A DNA stretch of 64,000 nucleotides, from the NCBI RefSeq assembly GCF_032190615.1, contig NZ_JAVLAT010000002.1:1230001-1294000 (forward strand), written 5' to 3'. The position numbers were made by a program, and so were the translations under genes. Position 1 is the stretch's first letter, and every line of letters begins with the position of its first letter. Below the pieces are notes generated by a model that ran no database searches, was not told the origin of the DNA, and was given only the letters and a program-made list of their open reading frames with translations. This stretch comes from Brucella pseudogrignonensis (GTDB lineage: Bacteria > Pseudomonadota > Alphaproteobacteria > Rhizobiales > Rhizobiaceae). Shown here in pieces: positions 16,872-26,503 of this stretch.

Positions 16872-18875
16872 ATGCGGGCAATAAACGGGGAACAAAAGCG
16901 GTCATTTTTGGCAAGCACAGCTATTGCTGTTGTTATTGCAGCTATGACGTCAGGTGCATACGCGCAGCAGCAGTCTGCAACGACGGATGCCGACAGCGTT
17001 AAGCTGAAAACAATTACCATTCAAAAAGCTACGGGCGCACAAAATTCTGCTGCCTCGGCAAATAAAGAAACCATCAATCGTGACACCATTGAACGTTTTG
17101 GCAGCACAAAAATTGATGACGTTCTGCGCGGAACCACACCTGGTGTATTTACATCGATCAACGCCTCCAACCCGGGCGTTGCTGTAAATATCCGCGGCTT
17201 TGAAGGCTCGGGACGCGTCAATATGTTGATTGATGGTGTTCCGCAGAATTATCGCAACTCAGATCATAGCTCTGCCGGCTATTCATATATTGATTCAAAT
17301 TTGTTGGCAGATATTGACATTCAACGCGGCGCAATTACGACTGAACAGGGCGGCGCACTAGCAGGTAGCGTTAATTTCCGCACGCTCGGTGTAGACGATA
17401 TTATTCTCGACGGAAAAGACAAAGGCGTATTAGGTCGCGCCTCTTGGGGCAGCAATGGTACCGGTTTTTCCGAAATGCTTGCTGGGGCTGCACGAGTAAA
17501 TTCGGTTGGCCTTGCGGCAGCGATTAGTCGCCGCGATTCTAAGGATTATAAGAATGGCAATGGTGATACCGTCGATAAATCTGGCCAGGAACTGACCTCC
17601 GGACTCTTCAAAGCCGAGTTTGGCTTCGGCGAAGATCAAAAGCTGACACTGGGTGGCATTCTTTACAACAACCACTACGGTACATCTCAGGCTGGCTTCG
17701 GTGGTAGAGCAACCATCTATGACATGTTTGTCCAGAACAGGACTTTCTTCGCTCAGTATAATTATAATCCTAGTGATAATGACCTCTTAAACCTAAATGT
17801 AAATCTTTATCACAACACAACTCTCCAGAACTGGGGCGAAGGTACTGGTAGCTTCACGGGTCGTCAGGTCGCAGTCAAAACGACAGGGATGACTGCTTCA
17901 AATACATCGCAATTTTCATTTGGCGATGTTGCAGTTAGCTGGAAAAATGGCCTTGAGCTTAACCACGACAACGCGGCTGGTAACAGCGTTGGTGTGAACC
18001 CTGCTGATGCAAACTCAGATAAGGTTGCGGTTTTCACCGAAGCCACTTGGACTTATAACGCGCTTCAGGTCATCACCGGGCTACGTTATGATCACTTCAA
18101 GCTAAAGAGTGAAGATGATGGTATTTCCAACAGCGATGGCGAGCTCAGTCCGAAAGTAACAGTTGCTTATAATGTTACCGACTGGCTTCAGCCATACGTG
18201 ACCTATTCCCATTCAATGCGCACCCCAACTCTACAAGAGACATTCTTGGGCGGCGTTGCACATGCTGGCGTTGGCTCGATGAAGGGCAATCCAAATCTAC
18301 GTCCAGAAAAGCAGCACGGATGGGAATTTGGTGTTAACGTCGCTCAAGACGGTATTTTCACAGCTGAAGACGGCCTACGCATCAAAGCAAATCATTACAC
18401 GTTGCGCGTAGAAGACTACATAACACTGGCAGCTGATTATAGTATGTTTGCCAACGTTGCGGGCACATCGACGGTAAAAGGTTTTGAACTCGACGCCCGT
18501 TACGATGCTGGATTTGCCTTTGCGGGTATTGCTTACACGCATACCAAATCAGAATTGCCGGAACAGAATTATCTCGGTGGCAACCAATTCCTTCCTGAGG
18601 ATATTGTAACCGCTACAGGCGGTGCACGGTTCTTTGATCGTAAACTGGAAGCAGGAACTCGCGTTCAATATGTATCCAGCGGCAAAATGCTTGGTGGCGG
18701 AGAAAGCGAAGCTTACACGCTCGTTGATCTGTTTGCGAAATATAAGTTTACCGATACGTTGGACGTATCAGTTCAGGTTTTGAATGTGGCCGATAAAGCT
18801 TACACTCCAGCATTGAGTATTTATGGCAGTGGGCGTGGTCGTACATTCCTCGTCGCAACACAGCTCCAGTTCTAA
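16872..18875 (+). CDS. bhuA: TonB-dependent haem receptor
   Basis: This is a 667-residue outer-membrane receptor. A signal peptide ends near GAYAQQ. A plug domain follows (IDDVLRGTTPGVF...VNIRGFEGSGRVNMLIDGVP), then a 22-strand-type barrel ending in FLVATQLQF with the terminal Phe of outer-membrane proteins. Haem-receptor landmarks include SMRTPTLQETF, a His in GGVAHAG, and the NPNL motif (MKGNPNLRPEK). ATG 16872 has AGGAG ten bases upstream; a GTG at 16848 is the alternative. It imports haem with TonB energy and feeds HmuT. It is divergent from hemP. Confidence 0.94.
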   Translation: MRAINGEQKRSFLASTAIAVVIAAMTSGAYAQQQSATTDADSVKLKTITIQKATGAQNSAASANKETINRDTIERFGSTKIDDVLRGTTPGVFTSINASNPGVAVNIRGFEGSGRVNMLIDGVPQNYRNSDHSSAGYSYIDSNLLADIDIQRGAITTEQGGALAGSVNFRTLGVDDIILDGKDKGVLGRASWGSNGTGFSEMLAGAARVNSVGLAAAISRRDSKDYKNGNGDTVDKSGQELTSGLFKAEFGFGEDQKLTLGGILYNNHYGTSQAGFGGRATIYDMFVQNRTFFAQYNYNPSDNDLLNLNVNLYHNTTLQNWGEGTGSFTGRQVAVKTTGMTASNTSQFSFGDVAVSWKNGLELNHDNAAGNSVGVNPADANSDKVAVFTEATWTYNALQVITGLRYDHFKLKSEDDGISNSDGELSPKVTVAYNVTDWLQPYVTYSHSMRTPTLQETFLGGVAHAGVGSMKGNPNLRPEKQHGWEFGVNVAQDGIFTAEDGLRIKANHYTLRVEDYITLAADYSMFANVAGTSTVKGFELDARYDAGFAFAGIAYTHTKSELPEQNYLGGNQFLPEDIVTATGGARFFDRKLEAGTRVQYVSSGKMLGGGESEAYTLVDLFAKYKFTDTLDVSVQVLNVADKAYTPALSIYGSGRGRTFLVATQLQF

Positions 18876-18881
18876 AAAAAA

Positions 18882-18902
18882 TCGGGAGGCTAAGCCTCCC
18901 GA
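18882..18902. terminator. Hairpin after bhuA
   Basis: A perfect stem (CGGGAGGC, loop TAA, GCCTCCCG) lies seven bases after the bhuA stop codon. It lacks a strong T-run on the plus strand, so termination efficiency is uncertain. Confidence 0.6.
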
Positions 18903-19095
18903 ACGTCAATCGTCGTGTCTACGAAGTCCACTCATATCTGACCGCTGTGGTGGTTTTCATATCCCGAGATACGACGCGGCGAGTGCAGTCCCTACCACTG
19001 CATTCGCCGGAACTTTATAAGGACGGAGCACAATAACGTGCAATTGTACTGCGACCAGTTTGTAGCCAATCCCTCTTAGCAAGAAAGGATCAGCA

Positions 19096-19410
19096 ATGTT
19101 CATCGCAATGAACCGCTTCAAGGTAATCATCGGCAATGAAGTCGAATTTGAAACCGTTTGGCGCAGCCGTGACTCGCAATTGTCAGAGTTGCCGGGATTC
19201 GAAAGCTTTCATCTTTTGCGCGGCGCAACAAATGAAGAAGAAGGCTATACGCTTTATTCCTCGCACACCGTTTGGAAAACGCGCGAGGATTTCGTATTTT
19301 GGACGAAATCTGAACAGTTCCGCAACGCGCACCGCAATGCCGGTAACACAAAACCGCTTTATGCTGGCCCACCTCAGTTCGAGGGATTCGAAGCTGTTGA
19401 AGGCATTTAG
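19096..19410 (+). CDS. bhuQ: IsdG-type haem-degrading monooxygenase (BhuQ/HmuQ-like)
   Basis: This is a 104-residue antibiotic-biosynthesis-monooxygenase-fold protein. MNRFKVIIGNEVEFETVWRS, LPGFESFHLLRGA and the YTLYSSHTVWKTREDFVFW segment match IsdG/HmuQ haem oxygenases, including Asn and Trp of the active site and a His in the C-terminal half (RNAHRNAG). It would open the haem ring to release iron in the cytoplasm. AAGGA lies seven bases before the ATG. It follows bhuA with its own leader and terminator. Brucella BhuQ is the closest described counterpart. Confidence 0.88.
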   Translation: MFIAMNRFKVIIGNEVEFETVWRSRDSQLSELPGFESFHLLRGATNEEEGYTLYSSHTVWKTREDFVFWTKSEQFRNAHRNAGNTKPLYAGPPQFEGFEAVEGI

Positions 19411-19463
19411 ACAGCCTTAGAAGGCAGTTTTCCACACGATGCGGCGAAATAGCGCATAAATTT

Positions 19464-19495
19464 AAAACAGGGCTAAAATTGCCCTGTTTTTCTTT
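19464..19495 (+). terminator. Terminator after bhuQ
   Basis: The stem AAAACAGGGC/GCCCTGTTTT with loop TAAAATT is followed by a T-rich run. Confidence 0.85.
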
Positions 19496-19540
19496 CTATA
19501 AAAGTCTAATTCGTGTTTAAAGATGGGCGGTTAACTCATA

Positions 19541-19557
19541 TTTAGAATAATTCTAAG
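19541..19557. promoter_or_regulatory. Irr-type iron control element upstream of bfd-bfr
   Basis: TTTAGAATAATTCTAAG matches the ICE palindrome TTTAGAA-N3-TTCTAAA except for the last base. Irr represses iron-storage genes under low iron in rhizobia and Brucella relatives. It lies about 310 bp upstream of bfd in the otherwise gene-free stretch 19496-19865. Confidence 0.65.
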
Positions 19558-19593
19558 TTATTGATTTTTAGAACGTTTCAAAAACATAAAATT

Positions 19594-19608
19594 TGACAGA
19601 ATGGCTCA
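19594..19608. promoter_or_regulatory. Possible IRO-box-like site upstream of bfd
   Basis: TGACAGAATGGCTCA has the TGA-N9-TCA core, 37 bases downstream of the Irr-type motif. RirA control of bacterioferritin would be less expected, so chance is a real possibility. Confidence 0.3.
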
Positions 19609-19865
19609 TTTCCAGCCATAACCTGACTGAAACTGGTGGGTTTTTGAAGACTTACCTAAGACTACCTTTGATGTTCGGGCCTTTAACCCCTGCGATTGGA
19701 GGAACCTTTGTTCGGTTCAGAATGGCATATAGCCAATGGTGAAGTAAATTTGCGCCAGAATTCCGCAGATTTCAATGTTGATCACAACAACGAACAGAGA
19801 ACCTCACTCCGTCTTGTGAATTTTTTACAATCACAGAGCATGGCAGATGCTGGAGTTACTTTTGA

Positions 19866-20177
19866 ATGCTAGTCTGCAGCTGCAATGTTATTACGCAAAA
19901 AGATATTGAAGCCGTTGTCACACAACTTCTTGATGAGGATTGCTGGCGTTTAATTGTGCCTGGCACCGTCTTCAATGCCATATCCAAGAGTGGTCGTTGC
20001 TGTGGCTGCTTCCCAAATGTCGTAGAAACGATCATAAGGGTGACCGAAGAATATCATCTTCGTCACAACCAAATGGACGAAAACGTGATCCAGTTTATGG
20101 ATCGTGTACGTTCTCTACGAGACAAATTCGGGAGTTCTTGGAATGAAAGGCGAACCAAAGGTCATCGAGCGGCTTAA
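19866..20177 (+). CDS. bfd: Bacterioferritin-associated ferredoxin
   Basis: This is a 103-residue BFD-like [2Fe-2S] protein. It has the ligand pattern C4-x-C6 (MLVCSCNVI) and GRCCGCFP (Cys45/46 and Cys48). BFD binds bacterioferritin and donates electrons to release stored iron. It is followed directly by bfr, whose start lies inside its last 35 bases. The C-terminal ~40 residues extend beyond the usual ~65-residue domain. Confidence 0.88.
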   Translation: MLVCSCNVITQKDIEAVVTQLLDEDCWRLIVPGTVFNAISKSGRCCGCFPNVVETIIRVTEEYHLRHNQMDENVIQFMDRVRSLRDKFGSSWNERRTKGHRAA

Positions 20178-20628
20178 CGAGGCATTGTTTCTCGAACTGG
20201 GCGCTGTAAACCAGTATTGGTTGCACTATCGTCTGCTTAACGATTGGGGTTTCACGCGTCTTGCTAAGAAAGAACGCGAAGAATCTATCGAAGAAATGCA
20301 GCATGCGGACAAGATTATTGACCGCATCATTTTCCTTGAAGGCCACCCAAACCTTCAGACAGTTGCTCCGTTGCGTATGGGCCAGAATGTAAAGGAAGTT
20401 CTCGAAGCTGACCTTGCTGGTGAGTATGACGCGCGCGCTTCCTATAAGAAGTCACGCGAAATCTGTGACGAACTGGGCGATTATGTTTCCAAGCAGCTTT
20501 TTGATCAGCTTCTTGCCGATGAAGAAGGTCACATCGACTTCCTTGAAACGCAGCTGGAACTGCTCGGCAAGATTGGCGAAGAACGCTACGGCTTGCTCAA
20601 TGCAGCACCTGCTGACGCAGCAGAATAA
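20143..20628 (+). CDS. bfr: Bacterioferritin
   Basis: This is a 161-residue haem-containing ferritin that stores iron as a 24-mer. [30 protein letters not shown] and [18 protein letters not shown] hold ferroxidase Glu/His ligands and the haem Met52-type residue (MQHADKI follows at the usual place). The second half has [14 protein letters not shown] and [19 protein letters not shown] 20143 has GGGAG eight bases upstream; a longer in-frame start would extend into the bfd gene. Translational coupling with bfd is likely. Confidence 0.95.
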   Translation: MKGEPKVIERLNEALFLELGAVNQYWLHYRLLNDWGFTRLAKKEREESIEEMQHADKIIDRIIFLEGHPNLQTVAPLRMGQNVKEVLEADLAGEYDARASYKKSREICDELGDYVSKQLFDQLLADEEGHIDFLETQLELLGKIGEERYGLLNAAPADAAE

Positions 20629-20647
20629 GCCGAATAAAATGGCAAAG

Positions 20648-20675
20648 AAAAGGGCGCCCGAAGCGCCCTTTTTTT
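20648..20675. terminator. Bidirectional terminator between bfr and the ABC transporter
   Basis: A stem AAAAGGGCGC/GCGCCCTTTT with a five-base loop and a T-run lies between convergent genes. Confidence 0.9.
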
Positions 20676-20691
20676 ATGCTTTGATTACAGC

Positions 20692-21759
20692 TTACTGCGG
20701 CAGCTTATCGTCTACGCCTTCGACGTAGAAGTTCAGGCCAAGCAACGTCTTATCGTCAGCCTGCTCGCCTTCTTTAAGCCAGACAGAGCCGTCCTGCTTC
20801 TTGATAGGGCCAGTGAATGGCTTGAATTCACCAGACTTGATCTTGGCTTCTGTTTCCTCAGCCATTTTCTTCACGTCGTCTGGCATGTTGGTGTAAGGCG
20901 CCATCTTAACGAGGCCTTCCTTCATGCCCCACCAGATGTTCTGGCTTTCCCATTTACCATCAAGCACAGCTTTCGCGCGGTCGATGTAGTATGGACCCCA
21001 ATCATCAACGATTGCTGTGAGCTGGGTTTCTGGACCAAACTTGATCATGTCCGAAGCCTGACCAAATGCTTTGATACCACGCTCATGTGCAACCTGGATA
21101 GGAGCAGTCGAGTCAGTGTGCTGAGTCAGAATGTCAACGCCCTGATCAACGAGAGCCTTGGCAGCATCAGCTTCTTTACCCGGATCAAACCAAGAGTTTA
21201 CCCAGATAACCTTGACCTTGAAATCAGGATTAACCGACTGTGCGCCGAGGACAAAGGAATTGATGCCCTGCACGACTTCTGGAACAGGCACAGAGGCAAT
21301 ATAACCTGCAACGCCCTTTTCCGACAGCTTCGCTGCGATCTGGCCCTGAATATAACGGCCTTCATAAAAACGCGCATTGTAAGCTGAAACATTGTCAGCG
21401 GTTTTGTAACCGGTGGCGTGTTCAAACTTTACGTCTGGATATTTGGCCGCAACCTTAATGGTTGGATCCATGTAACCGAAAGACGTCGTGAAGATCAGCT
21501 TGTTGCCTGCACGCGCAAGACGCTCGATCGAACGCTCGGCATCAGCACCTTCCGGCACGTTTTCGAGGAACGTCGTTTCGACCTTATCGCCGAGAGCTTC
21601 GATCATTTCCTTACGCGCAACGTCATGCTGATAAGTCCAGCCGAAGTCGCCCGGAGGTCCGATATAGATAAAGCCAACCTTCAGCTTGTCTTCTGCATGT
21701 GCCGCTCCGCCAAGCATAAAGCTGGCTGCGGTGGCAATCGCCAACAGCGTCTTTTTCAT
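20692..21759 (-). CDS. BMP-family (PnrA-like) nucleoside-type ABC transporter binding protein
   Basis: This is a 355-residue lipoprotein/periplasmic binding protein of the BMP/PnrA family. A signal peptide ends near GGAAHAED. GFIYIGPPGDFGWTYQHDVA, TTSFGYMDP and HATGYKTADNVSAYNARFYEGRYI match the family. ATG 21759 has AAGGAG-type sequence upstream. The family binds purine nucleosides or related compounds. It is encoded with two permeases and a double ATPase, separated from the permease by 78 bp. Ligand identity is not shown. Confidence 0.9.
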   Translation of the reverse strand: MKKTLLAIATAASFMLGGAAHAEDKLKVGFIYIGPPGDFGWTYQHDVARKEMIEALGDKVETTFLENVPEGADAERSIERLARAGNKLIFTTSFGYMDPTIKVAAKYPDVKFEHATGYKTADNVSAYNARFYEGRYIQGQIAAKLSEKGVAGYIASVPVPEVVQGINSFVLGAQSVNPDFKVKVIWVNSWFDPGKEADAAKALVDQGVDILTQHTDSTAPIQVAHERGIKAFGQASDMIKFGPETQLTAIVDDWGPYYIDRAKAVLDGKWESQNIWWGMKEGLVKMAPYTNMPDDVKKMAEETEAKIKSGEFKPFTGPIKKQDGSVWLKEGEQADDKTLLGLNFYVEGVDDKLPQ

Positions 21760-21837
21760 GTTCCCTGCACTCCTTGTTATCACCCTCAAAAGAAAATAGC
21801 AGACCGTGGGAGCCGGACTGCCATTCAGAACTCATAT

Positions 21838-22758
21838 TTATCTATCCGGCACAAAAGGTCTGCCAAGCGATGCGGGTGTGTTCATCATCGTCAAACGTCT
21901 GTTGCGCGAGATGATGACCAAAACCACAATGGTCGCGATATAGGGCAACGCCGACAGGAACTGCGACGGCAGACCAAAACCAAGCGCTTGCGCGTGAAGC
22001 TGACCAATGGTCACGGCACCAAACAAATACGCACCAATCAACACGCGCCAAGGACGCCATGAAGCGAAAACCACAAGCGCAAGTGCAATCCAGCCACGCC
22101 CTGCGGACATGTTTTCAACCCATTGCGGCACATAAACCAGTGAAAGCTGCGCGCCCGCTAGACCAGCACAAGCGCCGCCAAACAGCACTGCGAGATAGCG
22201 CGTACGCACCACATGCACCCCAAGCGCATGGGCTGAGCCGTGATTGTCACCGATAGCGCGCAATTGCAGGCCGGCCCGCGTGCGGAACAGGAACCATGTC
22301 ACGCCAATCACCAGCAATATGGATATATAAAAAATAGGATCCTGACCGAACAGGAAACGTCCGAAATAGGGAATATCGGTAAGATACGGAATACTGATTG
22401 CTTCAAGCCGAACACCGGGCATGCCGACGAAGCTTTCGCCAAGCATGGCTGATGCACCTATACCAAGAATGGTGAGTGCCAGACCCGTTGCAACCTGATT
22501 GGTAACAAGCGTGAGCGTGAGAAATGCGAATATGCCGGAAAATGCCATTCCGACAAAAATAGCGGCAATCATGCCGAGCCACGCCGAACCAGTAAACTGA
22601 GCCGCAGCAAAGCCAGACACTGCTCCCATCAGCATCATGCCCTCAACACCAAGGTTTAGGACACCGGAGCGTTCAACAACGAGCTCACCAATCGCTGCAA
22701 TCAGCAAAGGTGTTGCAGCTGTCGCGATGGTGAGAAGGATTGCCTGTGTCAAATCCAT
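21838..22758 (-). CDS. ABC transporter permease (BPD_transp_2), second subunit
   Basis: This is a 306-residue inner-membrane permease with about eight to nine helices. PLLIAAIGELVVERSGVLNLGVEGMMLMGAV and RTRAGLQLRAIGDNHGSAHALGV are characteristic of the nucleoside/BMP-type permease family. It lies three bases after the other permease and forms a heterodimer with it. Confidence 0.92.
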   Translation of the reverse strand: MDLTQAILLTIATAATPLLIAAIGELVVERSGVLNLGVEGMMLMGAVSGFAAAQFTGSAWLGMIAAIFVGMAFSGIFAFLTLTLVTNQVATGLALTILGIGASAMLGESFVGMPGVRLEAISIPYLTDIPYFGRFLFGQDPIFYISILLVIGVTWFLFRTRAGLQLRAIGDNHGSAHALGVHVVRTRYLAVLFGGACAGLAGAQLSLVYVPQWVENMSAGRGWIALALVVFASWRPWRVLIGAYLFGAVTIGQLHAQALGFGLPSQFLSALPYIATIVVLVIISRNRRLTMMNTPASLGRPFVPDR

Positions 22759-22761
22759 TGA

Positions 22762-23844
22762 TCAGGCCTTTCCTGCTGAGCGACCCGCCACAAAGCGGAT
22801 GCGATAGTGAATGAGTGTGTCGCAAGCGAGCACGAAGAACAGGATCATGCCCTGAAACACCCGCGCAGACTTTTCAGATATACCGATGGAAACCTGTGCA
22901 GCTTCGCCACCCAGATACGAAAGTGCCAGCACGAAGCCTGCTGCAATCGCGCCAATCGGATTGAGCCTGCCGAGGAAGGCAACAATAATGGCCGTAAATC
23001 CATATCCCGGTGAGATCACAGGGCGAAGTTGGCCAATAGCGCCCGATGTTTCAGCAATACCCGCGAGACCAGCTAACGCGCCTGAAACTGCGAAAACGAA
23101 AAACACAAGCTTGCCACGACTAAAGCCAGCAAAACGTCCTGCCCGAGGGCTTTGGCCGATGACTTTGATTTCAAAGCCTTTCAGCGTTTTAGCAAGCAAA
23201 AACCAAACGACGATTGCGGCAACGATGGCAAAGATGAAGCCCCAATGTGCTCGGCCCGATGCGCTCCAGATTTCTGGCAGTACGGCGCTTGCATTAAACT
23301 GACGTGTTTCCGGGAAGTTATAGCCTTCCGGGTTGCGCCAAGGTCCGCGCACCAACCAGTCGAGAAAAAGCTGCGCCACATACACGAGCATCAGACTGGT
23401 CAGGATTTCATTGGTATTAAAGCGGACTTTCAGCAAAGCCGGGATCGACGCATATGCGGCGCCACCAGCCATGCCCATTAACATCATTAAAGGCAGAACG
23501 ATCCACATCTGCAAATCAGGAAACATCACTGGCAAAATTGAGCCCGTGACTGCACCAATGATGAACTGGCCTTCGGCTCCAATATTCCAGTTGTTAGACT
23601 GGAAACAGACGCAAAGCCCAACAGCAATCAGAATGAGCGGTGTCGCCTTCACCAGCAACTCATGCCACGACCAAACGTCGAATAACGGTTCGACGAAAAA
23701 CACATAAAGTGCATGAAACGGATATTTGCCCATCAACGCGAAGGCAACACCACCAAAAACTAAGGTCAGCGCTAAGGCCAGTAACGGTGAGATAGCACTA
23801 AAAATCTTCGATGGCTGCGGGCGCTTTACCAGTTCAATACGCAT
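22762..23844 (-). CDS. ABC transporter permease (BPD_transp_2), first subunit
   Basis: This is a 360-residue inner-membrane permease with about eight to ten helices. KATPLILIAVGLCVCFQSNNWNIGAEGQ and KTLKGFEIKVIGQSPRAGRFAGFSR match the family. Its ATG overlaps the stop of the ATPase gene (ATGA), so the start is 23844 and translation is coupled. Confidence 0.92.
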   Translation of the reverse strand: MRIELVKRPQPSKIFSAISPLLALALTLVFGGVAFALMGKYPFHALYVFFVEPLFDVWSWHELLVKATPLILIAVGLCVCFQSNNWNIGAEGQFIIGAVTGSILPVMFPDLQMWIVLPLMMLMGMAGGAAYASIPALLKVRFNTNEILTSLMLVYVAQLFLDWLVRGPWRNPEGYNFPETRQFNASAVLPEIWSASGRAHWGFIFAIVAAIVVWFLLAKTLKGFEIKVIGQSPRAGRFAGFSRGKLVFFVFAVSGALAGLAGIAETSGAIGQLRPVISPGYGFTAIIVAFLGRLNPIGAIAAGFVLALSYLGGEAAQVSIGISEKSARVFQGMILFFVLACDTLIHYRIRFVAGRSAGKA

Positions 23845-25409
23845 CACGCTGCCCCCACCTGATCCGAGCCGGAAACGCCGCCCATCAGCAGTCCAATCTT
23901 TTCCAGCGTTACGTCTGCGATAGGCATTGGATCGGAAAGCGCACCATGGTTCATGACTGCAATACGGTCACTGATTTCAAGCAGTTCATCTAAATCCTGA
24001 CTAATGACAAGAACCGCTGAACCAGAGCGTGCAAGATCAACGAGCGCTTGGCGAATATGCGCCGCAGCACCCGCATCCACACCCCATGTCGGCTGGTTCA
24101 CAATCATCACCGTTGGAGAGCGATCCAGCTCGCGTCCGATAATGAACTTCTGCAAGTTGCCACCAGACAAGGCAGAAGCAGGCGGGTTTTCCGCACTCTT
24201 GCGCACATCCATCGTCTTGACGATGCGCTGTGCAGCGGAGCGCAGCGCGCTTTCAGCAATGAGCTTCAGCTTGCCTCCGCGCATGAAGGCTTTGGCATCA
24301 GTTTTATAACGCGAAAGGAAAAGATTATCGGTCAATGAGAGAGCCGGAACAGCACCATGTCCCAAACGTTCTTCCGGCACAAAGGCAGCGCCCATCATTC
24401 GGCGTTCGCTGATGCCGAGCTTGCCTGCATCAGTACCACGAATGCGCACAGCAGATGCAGATGATTGCAAAACCTCGCCGGAAATAGCTTCAAAGAACTC
24501 GCCTTGACCATTACCGGCAACGCCTGCAACACCGACGACTTCTCCAGCTTTGATGCCAAGCGAAATGTCGTTGAGTGCAGTTGAGAACGGGCCGCGCGGC
24601 GCTTGCGACAGATTTCTTATCTCAAAAAGCGGTGATGCTTGTTGTTCAACAGCTTCAATCGGACTGCGCGCCACGACTTTAATGTCATTGCCAACCATCA
24701 TGCGGGCCAGTGACGCCGCTGTTTCCCGTCGCGGATCACAATGCGCAACGACTTTGCCATGACGCAGCACTGTGGCGCGATCACAAAGCCGCTTCACCTC
24801 TTCGAGGCGATGACTGATATAAAGGATCGACTTGCCTTCCGCCTTCAGACGCTCTAGCGTTTCAAACAGGCGATCAGCTTCCTGTGGTGTCAGAACCGAT
24901 GTGGGTTCATCAAGGATAATGAGGTCCGGCTCCTGCAACAAACAGCGGACAATCTCAATGCGTTGACGTTCACCGACAGAAAGATCGCCGACATGGGCTT
25001 GCGGATCAATGGGAAGACCATAAGCTTGCCCCACATCGCGCGCTCGTTTTGCCACTTCAGAAAGCGACAAAGAGCCGTCCAAAGAAAGCGCAATATTCTC
25101 AGCAGCCGTCAGCGAGTCAAATAGTGAAAAGTGCTGGAAAACCATACCAATGCCAAGTTTCCTTGCCATTGCGGGTTCAGTAATCGTAACGCGCTCACCC
25201 TTCCAGACGATTTCGCCTTCAAGTGGCTGTAGCGCACCAAACAGCATTTTTACAAAGGTCGATTTGCCTGCACCATTTTCACCCAAAAGCGCGTGAATTT
25301 CGCCTTCCGCGATAACGAGATCGACGGCGTCGCAGGCCCGAAGCTGACCAAATACTTTGGTTAGCCGGCGGACATCCAAAAGAGGTCGGTCGGTTGAAGG
25401 CGTTGACAT
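23844..25409 (-). CDS. ABC transporter ATP-binding protein with two nucleotide-binding domains
   Basis: This is a 521-residue sugar/nucleoside-type tandem ATPase. The first domain has Walker A GENGAGKST, signature LSVGERQRIEIVR and Walker B LIILDEPTS. The second has a degenerate Walker A (GVAGNGQGE) and signature LSGGNLQKFIIGREL, as usual for this family. It is the first gene of the four-gene transporter operon. Confidence 0.93.
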   Translation of the reverse strand: MSTPSTDRPLLDVRRLTKVFGQLRACDAVDLVIAEGEIHALLGENGAGKSTFVKMLFGALQPLEGEIVWKGERVTITEPAMARKLGIGMVFQHFSLFDSLTAAENIALSLDGSLSLSEVAKRARDVGQAYGLPIDPQAHVGDLSVGERQRIEIVRCLLQEPDLIILDEPTSVLTPQEADRLFETLERLKAEGKSILYISHRLEEVKRLCDRATVLRHGKVVAHCDPRRETAASLARMMVGNDIKVVARSPIEAVEQQASPLFEIRNLSQAPRGPFSTALNDISLGIKAGEVVGVAGVAGNGQGEFFEAISGEVLQSSASAVRIRGTDAGKLGISERRMMGAAFVPEERLGHGAVPALSLTDNLFLSRYKTDAKAFMRGGKLKLIAESALRSAAQRIVKTMDVRKSAENPPASALSGGNLQKFIIGRELDRSPTVMIVNQPTWGVDAGAAAHIRQALVDLARSGSAVLVISQDLDELLEISDRIAVMNHGALSDPMPIADVTLEKIGLLMGGVSGSDQVGAA

Positions 25410-25474
25410 TGTTCCCCGAGCTTATTTTTGGATAACCTTATCCAGCAAGATCACACTTGAAAAGCTAAAAAGAA

Positions 25475-25504
25475 AACGGCGGAGGACATATGCACACCGC
25501 CGTT
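25475..25504. terminator. Hairpin between quinone oxidoreductase and ABC operon
   Basis: Stem AACGGCGG/CCGCCGTT with a 14-base loop lies upstream of the transporter operon and after the quinone oxidoreductase gene region. On the minus strand it precedes the oxidoreductase 3' end, so its role is unclear. Confidence 0.4.
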
Positions 25505-25525
25505 AGGTTTCTGAACTTACAATGA

Positions 25526-26500
25526 CTATGGAAGCAATATACTCGCACCCGTTGTCTTACGAGCTTCGAGGTCTTCATGGGCCTTACGCACATCTTTCAG
25601 CGCATAAGACTGGTTGATTTCGATCTTGACGGCACCACTGGCAACCACGTCAAACAAATCCTTGGCTGCCTTTTCAAGATCAGCGCGCTTTGCCACATAA
25701 TTGAACAGCGTCGGACGAGTCGCGAAGAGTGAACCTTTTTGCGCCAATAGGTTAAGATCAAAAGCAGGAATGACCCCGGATGACTGACCGAAACAGGCAA
25801 ACATGCCAAGCGGTTTCAGCACATCAAGCGATCCCATATAGGTATCGCGGCCAACTGAGTCATAGACGACATCCACGCCCTCGCCGCCGGTCAGTTCTCG
25901 AACGCGCTCAACAAAGTTTTCCGTACGGTAATTAATCACATGGTCATAGCCATGCGCTTTAGCCAGCGTGACTTTCTCCTCGGAACCGGCAGTCCCAATA
26001 ACTGTCGCACCTAGATGCTTTGCCCATTGCCCCGCAATCAGCCCCACGCCACCCGCTGCGGCATGGAAGAGAATTGTATTCCCCGGCTTCACAACGAAAG
26101 TCTGGCGCAGAAGATACTGCGCCGTCATGCCTTTCAGCATCATTGCGGCAGCAGTTTTTAAGTCAATGCCATCCGGCACTTTGACGAGCCTGTCAGCAGA
26201 AAGAATGCGCTCATCTGCATAAGAGCCCGGCGTGGCCGCATAGGCAACGCGATCACCCAATTTCAGATTTTCAACGCCGGAGCCGACGGCAACAACAGTG
26301 CCTGCGCCTTCGTTGCCGGGCGTGAACGGCATCTGAGCCGCCTTATAAAGTCCTGTGCGGAAATATACATCAATGAAATTAAGCCCAACCGCCTCATGGC
26401 GTACCTTAACTTCGCCAGCGCCCGGTTCACCAATCTCAATCTGTTCGTATTGCAGAACTTCTGGCCCGCCGGTTTGATGAACCCGAATAGCATTGATCAT
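25526..26500 (-). CDS. NADPH:quinone oxidoreductase, MDR/zeta-crystallin family
   Basis: This is a 324-residue medium-chain reductase without structural or catalytic zinc cysteines. GLNFIDVYFRTGLY and TPGNEGAGTVVAVG are typical of QOR. The nucleotide-binding motif is HAAAGGVGLIAGQWAK, followed by GTAGSEEKVTLAKAHGYD, which suits NADPH. It lies three bases after pcs. It likely reduces quinones in the cytoplasm. Confidence 0.9.
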   Translation of the reverse strand: MINAIRVHQTGGPEVLQYEQIEIGEPGAGEVKVRHEAVGLNFIDVYFRTGLYKAAQMPFTPGNEGAGTVVAVGSGVENLKLGDRVAYAATPGSYADERILSADRLVKVPDGIDLKTAAAMMLKGMTAQYLLRQTFVVKPGNTILFHAAAGGVGLIAGQWAKHLGATVIGTAGSEEKVTLAKAHGYDHVINYRTENFVERVRELTGGEGVDVVYDSVGRDTYMGSLDVLKPLGMFACFGQSSGVIPAFDLNLLAQKGSLFATRPTLFNYVAKRADLEKAAKDLFDVVASGAVKIEINQSYALKDVRKAHEDLEARKTTGASILLP

Positions 26501-26503
26501 GAT

